Under the pieces are notes generated by a model. It had not been told where the DNA came from and ran no database searches. It saw nothing but the letters and a program-made list of their open reading frames with translations. A stretch of 64,000 nt of DNA from the NCBI GenBank assembly GCA_017163975.1, contig JAFFSR010000021.1:1044501-1108500 (forward strand). The letters are read 5' to 3'. This document shows positions 11,482 through 23,160 of the stretch, one piece after another. The position numbers were made by a program, and so were the translations under genes. The stretch comes from Anastatus disparis (Eukaryota > Arthropoda > Insecta > Hymenoptera > Eupelmidae). Positions within the stretch are counted from its first letter, which is position 1. Each line of letters begins with the position of its first letter.

Positions 11482-11690
11482 GGGGATGTAATAGGGTATA
11501 TGATTTCTACATAGTTACCGACATTGCAGTTTTCCAAAATTTTTATCTTTATTCAAAAATTTTCAGAAATATCTCTATATTAGGCTCTTTATTAGTAGAA
11601 ATGGAAGACTTTAATATAGAGATATTTTTTAAAATCTTGGATTAAGAACCAATAACTTAGAAAACTGTAATGTCGATATTTTACATCCCC
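11482..11690. mobile_element. Short palindromic TTAA MITE, 209 bp
   Basis: TTAA flanks at 11478-11481 and 11691-11694. The terminal inverted repeat is GGGGATGTA, and the inner arms share GACATTGCAGTTTTCC and its complement. The first nine bases match the MITE at 841-1214, but the interiors differ. Confidence 0.75.
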
Positions 11691-12079
11691 TTAAGCCTGC
11701 AAAGGTTATTTTGTGATCCATTGCAAAAAGTATATTTTTTTTAAGTTTAAAAGTCAATAGAATTTTTCACTTTTTTCATGTGTAAGCGGTTATTTTGACT
11801 ATAATATTTACAATAAAATTTTTTTAATTCACTTTTTTGTTTTTTTTATGATTGTATATTGTCAATACAAATTATTTGAGGGTAATTTATTAATTTTACA
11901 AGAAAAAAATTGTGGTATGGCACAATATTGAGTTTTGTAGGTGAAACTTACTTAAAACAATAATACATTTTAGAATTTTGTATTTATTTAAATAATGATT
12001 ATTTTATATCAAGTGCAAATATTGATAGTTAAATATAACTTATTTTTTATATTTTAAATGTGTTACTGAAAAATTTTTA

Positions 12080-13489
12080 ATTTTTATCAACCTCACACTC
12101 TCTGCACCATCTACTCATATGCTTTTTACTGGCCTTTTACAACGTAAACAGAAGGTACTAGTTTTACGATCAGAAACAAGATGGACACAATTGGCAACGT
12201 TTTGGTCTATTTAGTGCGTTTAGTACAGCTTCATCGCGAATATCTTGCTCTTCGGGTCTTTCTTTAAATATAGTGAAAGGTGCGATAAGACAACGTAGAC
12301 TGATTCTTAAGGTTAGAGCTACTAAGCGTTAGAGCATGAGACGTTTAACAAGAGCCATGCTTAGATCTAATATAGAATCGTGACGTGTCTTTAAATGATT
12401 CGATTCACATAAAAAATATAAAATGTGAGAGTTAACATTGCATTGATCTAATATGCAATAAAAATAACAAACCGGCCAACGACAAGTTTTACGTGAGACT
12501 GTATAGTCATGGCACTTTTTGTCAAAGCTGTCTGTCGAGCCTTTCGTTCCATTGTACATTATTATTTTGATCACCTGTTGGAGCTTTTTTAAAAGAAAGA
12601 GGAATTTCACTTTTATGTGTTCGTATTGTGCCGAGAACAGTTAATTTATGCTCGTCACGCATTTTTTTAGCAATGTTCACAATTTTTTAGTAAACCAATT
12701 ATCAATTGTTTTATTCCTTTTAGAATCATATATACTTTCAGAAAGCTTCCTAACGTAAAATGAGGAAATAGACTCGTCGGGAAGTTTAGAAACTGTTCTG
12801 ATGTATGGTATAGCGTCAAACATATAGTGAGTTTCTGCATAATTTATAGACGCGATTTGCATACCGTAGCGATCTCGTTTTGATGGAATGTACACTTTAA
12901 AGTGACACCGGCCTCTAAATGACAATAATTATTCGTCGATGGTTACATTTTCATCAGAAATATAATAATCTCTACAATTTGTTATAAATAAGCTCCAAAT
13001 CTGGCGTATACAGGCTAGGTTGTCGGTTGCTTGGCGCTCCGCTCTCGTCATTTTATCATCAAATCTCAAGCAGGAAGATAAAGTTTTAAAACGACGCTGA
13101 GTCATTTTTGCTCTAAACAAAGGTAATGAGTGTACATGCCACAAGTCTTCTATGCGTGTATCATTCACTTTAAACAAACTAGCGTAGTACAATAACCCGA
13201 TATACGCACACATTTCAACTCTATTTGTATGCTTAGTTACCACAGGATCCGCAATATTTTTGTTCGCTACATATCTATCCAATTCTGCATTGGTGAGAAT
13301 AACAATGAGATCTATCATATCGTCTGTTATTAGTAAAGACCACGCTTCGAGTGGTGTTTTTACCAATACAGCCTCTCCTTTGGACCCTAAAGAATTTTTT
13401 TTATATACATCATATGCTCTGCTATGGCATTCAGTTGGCGCTGAACGAGACCATGTGTAATCGTCTTTAACCTCTTGAGCCTGAGCCAT
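12080..13489 (-). pseudogene. piggyBac-type (DDE_Tnp_1_7) transposase relic
   Basis: A piggyBac transposase cuts and pastes DNA at TTAA sites using three catalytic aspartates. The piece at 13489-12929 reads from MAQAQEV to SDENVTIDE, the family's first catalytic-Asp region, and stops at a TAA. The frame then continues unchanged with LLSFRGRCHFKVYIPSK and reaches TIDNWFTKKL (12925-12677), holding the second Asp. After a frameshift, TDSFDKKCHDYTVSRKTCRW (12610-12329) holds the third Asp region. A Cys-rich tail resembling the family's C-terminal zinc finger lies near 12080-12200. All three aspartates survive but in separate frames, so the gene is dead. The extreme N-terminus of a usual ~560-600-residue protein looks short. 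It is the only transposase in the window whose class would use TTAA. Confidence 0.87.
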
Positions 13490-13990
13490 AGCAACAAACT
13501 CAGCTACTTGACGAACATATGAACGAGTTATCCATGATTTTATAAAATAACAAATAACTTTTAATTTTCAGATTTACAACTCTAAATGTATTATCTATAG
13601 CACAAAAACACTAATATTTAACAAGAAAATAGTTGAGCAAAAAAACATAGCCTCCATAACACTGTAATATTTTATATCACGACACTATAATCACTTATTT
13701 TTACAATAATATCGCGTATAAAATAAAAACTTAATTAGAATAATATTTTCAATTTATACTTACTTTGTCCTTCTCGGGATACACTGGGTAAATTTCACCC
13801 GGAAAAAATTTTCACGTGCACGTTGTTCGACAATTGAAGCGGTACTGAAGCAGCACTAGTAGCCCTCTACTACATCTACACAAGAACGAATTTTTCACCA
13901 CTATCGAGCCCCCACCCCTCACCTCCCCAGAGATACATGAGTTTTGAACATTGTCTATGGGTAAAATTTATCCAGTCTATCCTGTGAGGG

Positions 13991-14841
13991 ATATAAAACA
14001 AGTGTTTCATTAAGAATATTTCAGTCACCGATCAAATGTAATCTTACAATAATGACATTTCCGAGATCTAACAGAAATGTTTTCGAAAATATATTGTAAC
14101 GGGGGAATTTGTTCCCTCTCCCCTGTTATACTAATCTAACCTCTACTAATATTTTTTCTTATTTTAAATTATTATTTTTCCCAATTTTCACTCTTAATAT
14201 AACCTACAAATATATCAGCAATGAACTCACTCGGGTGGATTCTAATCGGGTCTTCGCAGGAAACAATGACAAAACTACCGATGAGAAACCAATATCAATA
14301 GTTTATAAATATATATATATATATATATACCTTTCAATGATTATTTACATCTGATGGATAGTAGTTTTCTATATTCAAAAAATATTATTAAGAACATTAA
14401 CATTCCGCTCAAAATATTGTACAATATATTTTTACATCACGGTGCGTGTGATTTTTTTTGTTTTATATTGATAGAAAATATTTTATTTAATATTCAACGA
14501 TAAAGAACAAAGATACATCGTAATACAATGAACCAAATTCAATTTTGACCTCGAAAATTATTTTTTGTAATGCATGCGATGTAATACAAAAAAAATTCTT
14601 AGTTTTCTCTCACTTATCTTTACTATATAAACATTTCAATTTTTAACTACGCCATCAAATATTAAACCATGGGCCTGGCAAGTTATTTCGTAGATATTTA
14701 GTAAAATTTAATATATTTTACAGCACTTGAAAATAAAAAGATAGTGTGATGAGATAGAGAATGCATAATTTTATTTTATGAAAAGTATTACAATTAAAAT
14801 GGGTATCTTCCCTGAAAGTTTTAAAAAGGCATAAATAATTT
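13991..14841. other. AT-rich spacer, no gene seen
   Basis: The first 100 bases are one unit of the ATTTCAGTCACCGATC-type repeat. A (TA)n tract lies at about 14307-14331. The ORFs at 14109-14354 and 14718-14927 have no recognisable content. Confidence 0.5.
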
Positions 14842-15437
14842 TGAAGTTGATGGCAGCAAATTCTCAAATATAAGTTGTTAGAAGCTAATGGCTCTTCTGC
14901 CAAGTTTATAGAAATAAAATTGCACAATTTTGGTCTTCAACCGTAGCATATTAAATAGAAAATTATTCCAAAACTTTGAAGTTAATCGTTGCGGAAATTG
15001 TTTATTAAGTAAATCTTTCATCAGGAATGAAATAAAATAGATATCACCAAGATCAAGTATAGTTCATCAATGTTTAAGTAGTAATATTCACTCATAAATG
15101 AAATAATAAATTGGTCTGATATATCATTTTTTTTTTCAATTTTGATGTGTACTATTATCGCTATCTTCATCTCAATAATCCCTTTTTTTCAAAAATCATT
15201 TGGCAAAGTTTTTCCAAATATTCGTCTATCAAAGAGAATATGAATTGAACATTTTATGGATTCTATATTATTAAAAAGTAAGAATTGAATACAAAAGTAC
15301 TCGACGATTGCTTCATTGATTTCAAAACTTTCTTTAGCCGAAACTGTAAATATTTCATGAATTTAATATTATTAAAAAGAATGAATTGAATACAGAAGTA
15401 CTCGACGATTGCTTGATTGATTTCAAAACTTTCTTAA

Positions 15438-15831
15438 GGGGTGTGCTCATAGCGGCATAGAGATCTACCTTATCTACATTCGAATTATGCATTTAAATGA
15501 AAATTTTACTATTTTTGACTAAAATTCATAGAAAAGGCACATTCTTAACATTCTAAAGCATTTATTGCAACGTTAAAAGACAGAATAACAGTGAAAATGA
15601 AGAAAAAAACTGCATCATACGATCATTTATAACTACATTGAAAAGTTAATCGTATTAAGTTTTCGGCTTTATTTTTACCCTTATATTGTCTTTTAACGTT
15701 GCAATAAATTCTTTGGCATGTTAAGAATGTGCCTCTCCTACGAATTTCAGTCATGAATAGTTAAATTTTTAATAATATTCATAATTTAAATATAGATAAG
15801 GTAGAACTCTATGTCGGTATGAGGATTCCCT
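15438..15831. mobile_element. Palindromic TTAA MITE, 394 bp
   Basis: TTAA at 15434-15437 and 15832-15835. The terminal inverted repeats are GGGGTGTGCTCATAGCGGCA and an imperfect complement ending TATGAGGATTCCCT. The inner arms share TAGAGATCTACCTTATCT-like sequence and a CATTCTTAACAT-type block. No ORF. The segment is absent from the matching point of duplication copy 1, so it is an insertion. Confidence 0.85.
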
Positions 15832-15835
15832 TTAA

Positions 15836-16238
15836 CGGCATGTCGGAGCTGCAGCAATCGAGTTTTGCTTTTTTTATTTTATCGATATCTTTTTAAATTC
15901 TTAAATTAAACAAATATAATGACTTGTCCGCACTAAAGTTATATTAGTACAATAATTTTTGTTAAAATGAAAAATCATTTGGACTTGTTATTTTTTTATG
16001 AGCTTGGATTGGAAATTAGATATCAAACTCGACAAACCTAACCTCAAAATACGATATATTGAAGGTTTTTATTATAACTTTGTGTGTATAATATTTTGGT
16101 GGTTTTCTTGAGTTGTCCGCACTAGAGTTTAATCTTACAAATTTTTTCTTTATAGCAAAAAAATTCAATTAAACGCATCGTTTATTCATAAGTTAAGATT
16201 GGAAATATTATTAGAAGGCGGACAGCTTCGTCATGCTC
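15836..16238 (+). mobile_element. 403-bp TTAA MITE, copy 2
   Basis: TTAA at 15832-15835, shared with the neighbouring MITE, and at 16239-16242. It is identical in length to the inverted copy at 8550-8952 and highly similar in sequence. The two MITEs here are separated by a single TTAA, so one inserted into the target duplication of the other. Confidence 0.92.
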
Positions 16239-16476
16239 TTAAGCAAAAACTATAGATAAATCTAGTAAAAGGTATAAACATAATAATAATTACTGAATTC
16301 ATTTAAGTACTCTCAAGAACTGAAATTTAAAAAAAAATATGATGCATGTAGTAAAAAAAAAGAAATATTTAGAAAAAATGTTCTAAAGAATACTATACTG
16401 TTTAATAACTAAACTCGCCTAAAATATACTTTTTTTAAAGTCATAATAATATAATAAAATAGTATTCATCAGTTTA

Positions 16477-17974
16477 AATGTATACAAAGTGGTTTTTATA
16501 TATATCATCGTTTCTAAATTATTTTACACATGACATTGTGTGCTAATATCAGGTAACAGAGTATATAAACGGTCAGCGCGCATGCGCACGATGGTATCTT
16601 TTCCTTCACGCAAGAACAGAAAAAAATTTTTTAAAGTTAAAATTCATATTGCATATGAAAATTAACAATATCTCTGGTAATTATGGTCCGATCTGCATGT
16701 TTCTTTTTTTAATGTAGGGTAGTGCGTAAAAATAATAATAGCTTTGATATCAGTTTTGGAAAGTTCTGCATACATTTGTTATAAATAATGATGATTATAA
16801 ATGAAAAATCTTTTCGAGTTATTTGCAAAATTATAAGTTTGCGTAAAGAAATTTGAAGAAGAATTTTGTTTCCATTAAAAAAAAGACCAATTTTTATTAA
16901 ATAAGTTTTTTAATAAAAACGAAATTATATTGTCAAAATATTTATGATATAATATTAATAGTTTTTTATCAAATCTAGAATTGTAAGTTTAATTCAACAT
17001 ATGTATAATGAACCTTACAATGTATTTTATTATAAATTATATTTTTTAGGGTAACTTTTCATTATTTGAAATTTTTCATAAATTATAAACGTACAAATGT
17101 AAAACATTTTTTTGTTACTAACCAATATTAACTTTATAAAATTAAATACCTAATATTTACAAACGTATAGGAATTTTTATAATACTACTATATTTATCGT
17201 TACTTTTATCTTTATAAATTTCTTTATCCTAAAAATACATCTTCTTATATAATAAATTATCAAAATCAATGACATATTATGATAATTACATTTTCACACT
17301 TACTTAATATTTAGATTGATGAATCAATGATTACAATATACTAATAATTCTTAACTTTTTTTATTATTACAGATTAAGTATTTAATCTTATGAACTTGAT
17401 GCAGGTTTGTTTAAAACAGAAGAATGTTTTACAATTAAAAGTAACCTTAAAAGATATAATTTATAATAAAATACATTGTAAGGTTCATTATACATATTCT
17501 TATTATATTATAAATATTTTGACAATATAATTTCGTTTTTATTAAAAAATCTATTTAATAAAAATTGGTCTTTTTTTTAATGGAAACAAAATTCTTCTTC
17601 AAATTTCTTTACGCAAACTTATAATTTTGCAAATAATTCGAAAAGATTTTTCATTTGCAATTATCATTATTCATAACAAATTTATACAAAACTTTCCAAA
17701 CCTAATATCAAAATTATTATTATTTTCACGCGCTACCCTAGATTAAAAAAACATGTAAATCGGACCATAATTACCAGAGATATTGTTAATTTTCATATGC
17801 AATATGAATTTTAACTTTTGAAAATTTTTTTCTATTCTTGCGTGAAGAAAAAGATACCACCGTGCGCATGCATGCTGGCCGTTTATATACTCTGTTACCT
17901 GATATTCGCACGCAATGTAATGCGGAAAAAATTTAGAAACGATGATATATATAAAAACCACTTTATATACATTA
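16477..17974. mobile_element. 1.5-kb fold-back element
   Basis: Two arms of over 500 bp (16477-17045 and 17455-17974) are inverted copies with small differences, around a ~400-bp spacer. Outer ends: AATGTATACAAAGTGGTTTT and the complement of AAAAACCACTTTATATACATT. Both arms contain GGTAACAGAGTATATAAACG and a CGCATGCGCACG-type block. ORFs at 17743-18027 read only the right arm. The insertion site is inside duplication copy 2. No transposase; the class is unknown. Confidence 0.8.
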
Positions 17975-18607
17975 ATGCCGTTTTACCAATAAATAATTTA
18001 TATCATAAACTGGCTATTAAACTTTGAAACGAGTTGAAATGCTTAAAAACAATGGCGCAATTGTTAGTCAAAGTCAAAGCTTTGTTACTCTTTTCATTTT
18101 CACGATAGAAAACTTTAAAAAAATTCAAATTAAAGGACTTGAAGAAACCTTTCTTCCCCATTTCATATAATTAATATATATCAAAAATTGGCTAAAATAT
18201 ATAAATTTATTTATAAGAATTGAAATGGTAAAATCGGAAAAACGCTAAAAAATAGTACAAAAAAATTAAAAATTGAAATTTTTATAATCATTTATGATAA
18301 AGGTATCCTATCATTACATGCTTAAGAAGTTTGACATATTTGCAATAATTATTGTTGACTTGGCATCAGTTTAAATTTTCTACTTTTTTTTAATGAACAA
18401 ATTAATTGTTGCTCTTCTTACGGGCCGAAACAGATCGGCTTGGAGGAGGATTAAAGACAATAGAAAATCTTTCTTTTCCCAAAGTTTCATCGAATTTTGA
18501 ATAAAATATCTGCTTTCAACTTTAATTTGAAAAATTACCCATTTTCTCGGAAAAACTTCATTTCCCAAGAAAATTTGAAAATATTAGAAAATCGAACACC
18601 CTTAGTC
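17975..18607. other. Spacer, possibly 3' flank of the - strand LINE
   Basis: AT-rich. The - strand ORF at 18380-18568 has no recognisable domain. GGGCCGAAACAGATCGGCTT at 18422 is unusually GC-rich and may be the 3' untranslated part of the LINE. Confidence 0.35.
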
Positions 18608-19893
18608 TTAAAGAAAATTTAATTCTGAACAACTTTTGTTAAAAAAATTTTCTTCTAGAGTCAAAAGTAGCGCAGTTACAGAGTGTGCTGTGAATTTGTT
18701 TTTACTAGGGAAAGTAAATCCTAAGTATTTAAATTTATTTATTGATTCTATTTCTTCTCCTTTATAATCCCACCCTTTATCTTTTTTTAATTTTCCGCCA
18801 TTTCTAAAAATCATGATTTTTGTCTTTTTAGTGTTGACTAATATTTCATTTTCATCGCAATATTTTCCTAACTCTCTCAGCATCGTCTGCAGCCCTTCTT
18901 TGTCATCCGAGACCATTGCAGCATCATCCGCGAACTTCAAGCAGAAGATTTTTTTCCCTCCTATCACTGTACCCCCTTCGTTTCTTTTTTCCCAAATTTC
19001 ATCTATGTCGTCTAAGCCCAAGCAGAACAAGCTGGGGCTTAGAGGACATCCTTGCCTTACCCCTTTATTTGTTTTAAAACTTTCTGATATCTCCACCCCT
19101 GTAATGACTTCATTGATTGTTTCTTTATATATCCTTTTGATCATTTTAAATATTTTTCCTTTTACTCCTAGCTCCTCTTTTTTTTTTAAATAAGATTGTT
19201 CTGTTAACTATATCGAAGGCTGTTTTGAAATCCTCAGATCCTACAAAAATTTTTCCCCCTTTTTTTTCTACTTTGTTGCCTATTAGGCTATTTAAGACGA
19301 AAATTTGGTCTCATGTGCCCTTTTTACTTCTGAAACCAGCCTGACTTTCGTTGAAAATTTTTTTGTCTTCCACCCAGCATCTTAACCTACTCGCTAATAT
19401 ATTTGCTAATAGATTGTATCCTACATCTAGCAGTGCTATTCCTCTGTAACTACCTGAGCAGTTCTCGCCCCCCCCCCTTTATGTACCGGAAATATTCTTG
19501 CGATTTCCCATCCCTTAATAATTTCACTATTTTGCCATAGCCCATTTAGTATGCTCGTTAGTTCTAATTTCCACATCATAGAGAGTTCTTTTAAAAATTC
19601 AACCGTAACCCACCAAACCGTAACATTTTCTCTTTGTTGTTGGTTTTATTTTCTGTTCCTAGCAATTTTTTAAAATGATTCATCCAACTTTCTTTCTTTA
19701 TATTTTTGCCTTTTCTTACTTTTTTAATTTTAAATTTATTTATCGTGCCCCAAAAGTCTTTCATATTTTTGCTCATTTGAATTCTTTTTATTTTTTCCGC
19801 TGCTAAATCTGTTTTTATTTTTTTCCGTGTGGCTTTTAATTTTATCCTTTCTTTTTTTTAAATATTTTTATCTTCGTCTTTCTTTGAATTTAA
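18608..19893 (-). pseudogene. LINE ORF2 fragment: reverse transcriptase
   Basis: This copies retrotransposon RNA into DNA at the insertion site. Read on the - strand, a linker region (about 19590-19776, with KKESWMNHFKKLLGTENK) is followed by RT fingers remnants (19200-19560, several frames). Then comes an open stretch of 178 residues (19144-18608) with KGVRQGCPLSPSLF, the active-site box KFADDAAMVSDD with both aspartates, and NKFKYLGFTF of the thumb. The frame is broken several times upstream, and a TTAA MITE (19894-20271) separates it from ORF1. I see no apurinic-type endonuclease where one would be expected before the linker. Clade assignment (R1 or Jockey-like) is not certain. Confidence 0.85.
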
Positions 19894-20271
19894 GAAGGGG
19901 CCGAACTATCTGTCTTTGTCTAATAGCGTTTTTCATCATTTATGTAAACACTATCCGGTATAATAAGAAAAAAGTAGCAGCCCCCGCTAGATATTAGTAT
20001 AATAAATAAATTTTGTAATAACAACCAAATTTTTTCACTGCGTAGTTTTTGAATAATTAGAGTACCAAAAAAAGATAGGTTATATTCTAGATTGCTAGTA
20101 GGTCTCTAATTAGTCAAAAACTATGCGGTAAAAAATTTGGTTGTTATTACAAAATTTACTAATTATACTAATATCTAGCGGGGGCTGCTATTTTTTTCTT
20201 GTTATACCGGATAGTGTTTACATAAATGATGAAAAACGCTATTAGACAAAGACAGATAGTTCGGCCCCTTC
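19894..20271. mobile_element. Palindromic TTAA MITE, 378 bp (family A)
   Basis: TTAA at 19890-19893 and 20272-20275. Ends: GAAGGGGCCGAACTATCTGT and its complement. The arms are complementary to the centre near 20085 with few mismatches. A sister copy at 32442-32823 sits inside the Maverick. The subterminal CTGTCTTTGTCTAATAG relates it to the MITEs at 42315 and in the satellite. Here it interrupts the LINE. Confidence 0.93.
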
Positions 20272-20275
20272 TTAA

Positions 20276-21525
20276 CTATTCTTTTAAACTATTCATTACA
20301 ATCTTTTTTTTGCTCTTCGGCTTCTTCCTCGTATTCAGGAATATAATTTTTGTTTGTATTATTATCTTTTTTGTCATTTTTAAGTCTTTGGCTGTATGCT
20401 TAATTAAGTTTATTAAATTCTTCCATCTAACCTGTTCATTTCTTTTTCTTTCCAACCTTTCTATCATTTCGCATTCGTGTTCTGTTTTCGATAGTGCTTC
20501 TGGTATTTTTTTAAGTAGTTCCGCACCAGCCGGTCACTGCCTTTCGCGGCGCCATCTATTTTATTGCTATCCTTGTCCTGCTTGTCTTTTTCGCTTACGA
20601 TCGCACTGGCAATTTGAAGTCCATCTTTGTCGTTATTTTCCATTTCGTTTTCGTTTATGCGACTCATTGAAGTGTTTCCCTCTTTTTCTGTATTATTTGT
20701 AGTGTTTGTAAATTCTTTATTGTTTGTTGTTTTCGTTTTTTGTGCTTCTATCATTACTCCTGGTTCGTTCTCATTCGATGGTTTTTTCCATTGCCACCAC
20801 TTGTTTTTCAATACTGCTATTTCGTCTCTTAGGTTAATTATAATTTCTCTCATTTTGTTCTTTTCTAATTAGTTTTCTGTTTCTTTTCTTTTAAAACTTT
20901 CTACCGTTTCTTTTAAGATATTTAGTTCTTTTTTCACTTCCATTATTTCTAAATCCCACTTATTTTCGTTTTCTTTATTTTTCTGTGTGTTCCACGTGTG
21001 ATCGTATGTTTGTATTTCTTTTTCTGTATGTGTATTGTGTTCTCGTCGGGTGTAGGTTGAATCAGACCGTGGTTCATATTGGGCTGTTTTGTGTTGGGTA
21101 TTCTCTCCTTTTTCCAGATTTTTATTATCTTTAACGTCAGTGAGTAGCTCTATTCCACCCCCATCTTGTTTGTCTCTCTCGGATGGCATCGTCGTTCCCT
21201 GTTTTATCGGTTGCAGCGAATGCATGAGTTTGTCTCTCTTTACAAAGGAATTATCGAAACTCGCGTCTTCTACTAAGAATTTTTTTGATGCATTTCTACC
21301 GTCCACTTGATTAGTTTTATTTTTTACCGGTCTCCCCCTAGGTCTTTTTATTTTTATAGTATTTTCCGAGTCAACTTCACTATCACTTACACATTTCCTA
21401 TCCTCCTTTTCTTCCTCTTCTTCTTTTCCCGGCGTTATTGTGTTCTCTTCCATAACCTCCAATTTTGGCAGTTTTCCTTTTTTCCCTGCTGTATTATGAA
21501 TCAATTCGAGAAACCGATTATTCAC
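20276..21525 (-). pseudogene. LINE ORF1-like protein with AT-hook motif
   Basis: ORF1 proteins of LINEs bind and package the RNA. The first open part (21525-20869, 218 residues) is highly charged and has KIKRPRGRPVKNK near residue 60, a typical AT-hook. It stops at one TAA and continues in the same frame five codons later (20853-20464, 129 residues) with further charged, coiled-coil-like sequence. A third piece in another frame (20467-20276) contains MIERLERKRNEQVRWKNL. No RRM or CCHC knuckles are evident. Position directly upstream of the RT on the same strand supports ORF1. Confidence 0.65.
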
Positions 21526-22088
21526 TTTTGTTTATTTTATTAATCTTTAACCGTTTTTAATAATCTTCCCGGTCAAAGCCCTTTGCGTACTTTTTTTTAT
21601 TTCGATTTATTGCAGAGCTAGTTTTCCACGATGCGCGCCCCGCAGCCATCCAACCGGAAGTCATCACGTTCAGTATATTTCAACATTGGATATAGGCATA
21701 TATAAAAAACTGTATAGGCATTTAAAGTTTAAGCATTGAAATACTTTTTTCAGTGCCATTGTTAGTTGCACATGCACACATAATTTCTATGCAGACAGCT
21801 TACGAAAACTAATGCTAATAAAATATTTTTATTAATTCCTGCTCCACCATTGAGAATTTCTAAATTATAAAATTATAACGAGAATCGGCAATAAATTGAC
21901 AAACGATTCGTATTGTTTTTTTTTTCATTTTTGAACGTTTACACCGCTCAAAGCACATTAGCCCCGTATCTTGAAAGCTGTGATAATTATTATTTTTTTT
22001 TCAGAAAATAATAAGAATACGCAGTTTTTATTATTGCGAAACCTGCTAAAGATTCCGCAATTTTCGGTATATTTTTTATCATTGTAAA
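21526..22088. other. 5' end of the - strand LINE and spacer
   Basis: The GC-rich stretch around 21628-21675 (GATGCGCGCCCCGCAGCCAT) looks like the 5' untranslated end of the LINE, since the sequence is AT-rich beyond it. 21700-22088 shows nothing coding. Confidence 0.4.
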
Positions 22089-22490
22089 ATGAAATTTATC
22101 GCTGACCTCGTACATCTCAGGAAACAAACAGTAAGAATAGGTCAAAACATTAGCGAAAACGAAATTATAAATACAGGAGTCCCAAAAGGGACAATACTTG
22201 GACCCTTACTATTTATAATTTATGTCAATGACCTCTTAAATAATATGCCCAAGAATGCAATTGTATTATATGCTGATTACACAGCAGTAATGATAACTGG
22301 TAAAACTTGGACTGAAGTGGAATGCAAAATAAATAAGTATCTAGTTGAGGTATCAGATTGGCTTAGAATAAAAAAATTAACTTTAAATGTACAAAAAACT
22401 GTATACTTTTGGAAACTACGAAGATAATCTACCATGGAAAATGGAAATTAACATAAACCACGAAACAATTGAAAGAGTATTCAACACTAA

Positions 22491-23160
22491 CAAGGAGAGC
22501 ACCCCACCTCCGTAAAACAGATTCGGCTGAAACTGCAGGATATCATTTTTTGATAAAAAAAAATGAACCCGTGTTTTTTCTTTTCGTCCAATAGGTCCCC
22601 TAGACCAGGATATAGACATTTTTTAAAAATATGCTTAATAAGAGCCTTTATAAGAACTTAAATAACCAAAGAACTAGGACTTTTACAAAAAAATGCATGG
22701 AAGATAAAATGAAGTACGAATTGAATGCTTTAATTTAAGCTTTGTTGCATTAGAAAGTCTTGAGTGATTTAAAAGTTACAGGTGATTAAAATATGTTAAT
22801 GAAGTAACGTGAAAAATTGGTTGTATTTTATATTCTAAAAATATTAAGTAAATACGTGGTAATATTTAATTAATCTTTCGAATAACAAAAGCTTTTTTAA
22901 TGCAACAAAGCTTAAATTAAAGCATTTAATTCTTGCTTCATTTTATATTCTATGCATTTTTTTTTAAGAGTCTTAGTTCTTTGGTTATTTAAGTTCTTAT
23001 GAAGGCTCTTATTCACCATATTTTTGAAAAAATGTCTATATCCTTATCTAAGGAGCCTATTCGACGAAAAGAAAAAACACGGGTTCATTTTTTTTCATCA
23101 AAAAATCATATCCTGCAGTTTCAGGTGAATCCGTTTCCTGAAGGTGGGGTGCTCTCCTTG
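22491..23160. mobile_element. Palindromic MITE with TAA duplication, 670 bp
   Basis: Ends CAAGGAGAGCACCCCACCTC and an imperfect complement ending GGGGTGCTCTCCTTG. TAA is present on both sides (22488-22490 and 23161-23163). The arms stay complementary inward through the GCAGGATATCATTTTTTGAT and AACACGGGTTCATTTTTTTT blocks. A 3-bp TAA duplication is typical of PIF/Harbinger-type integration, inferred from this alone. It interrupts the LINE RT. Confidence 0.85.

Larger units (their letters stand above)
10859..13990 (-). mobile_element. Possible extent of the piggyBac-type transposon
   Basis: The left end reads CCCTTGGGATAGATTGGGTG. The right end, on the opposite strand, reads CCCTCACAGGATAGACTGGA and continues with AAATTTTACC, so the two are plausible imperfect terminal inverted repeats around the transposase relic. 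The expected TTAA duplication is absent on both sides. A further copy of the terminal motif in left orientation lies at 13769-13795, so the true right boundary is uncertain. Flanks on both sides look like the same ATTTC-rich repeat. Confidence 0.42.
14842..16475. repeat. Segmental duplication, copy 2, interrupted by MITEs
   Basis: Direct-orientation match to window bases 1-833. Similarity is lost at 15438 and resumes at 16243, where two MITEs sit end to end. It ends near AGTATTCATCAGTTT, where the 16477-17974 fold-back begins. Copy 1 instead continues into its own MITE. Confidence 0.85.

Noticed and set aside
10859..13990. Confident piggyBac transposon boundaries
   Set aside because: The candidate ends are imperfect, TTAA is absent on both sides and an extra copy of the end motif lies at 13769, so I kept the boundary at low confidence.
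18813..21543. + strand ORFs across the - strand LINE
   Set aside because: They are antisense shadows, rich in Phe and Ser; the - strand frames carry the real motifs.
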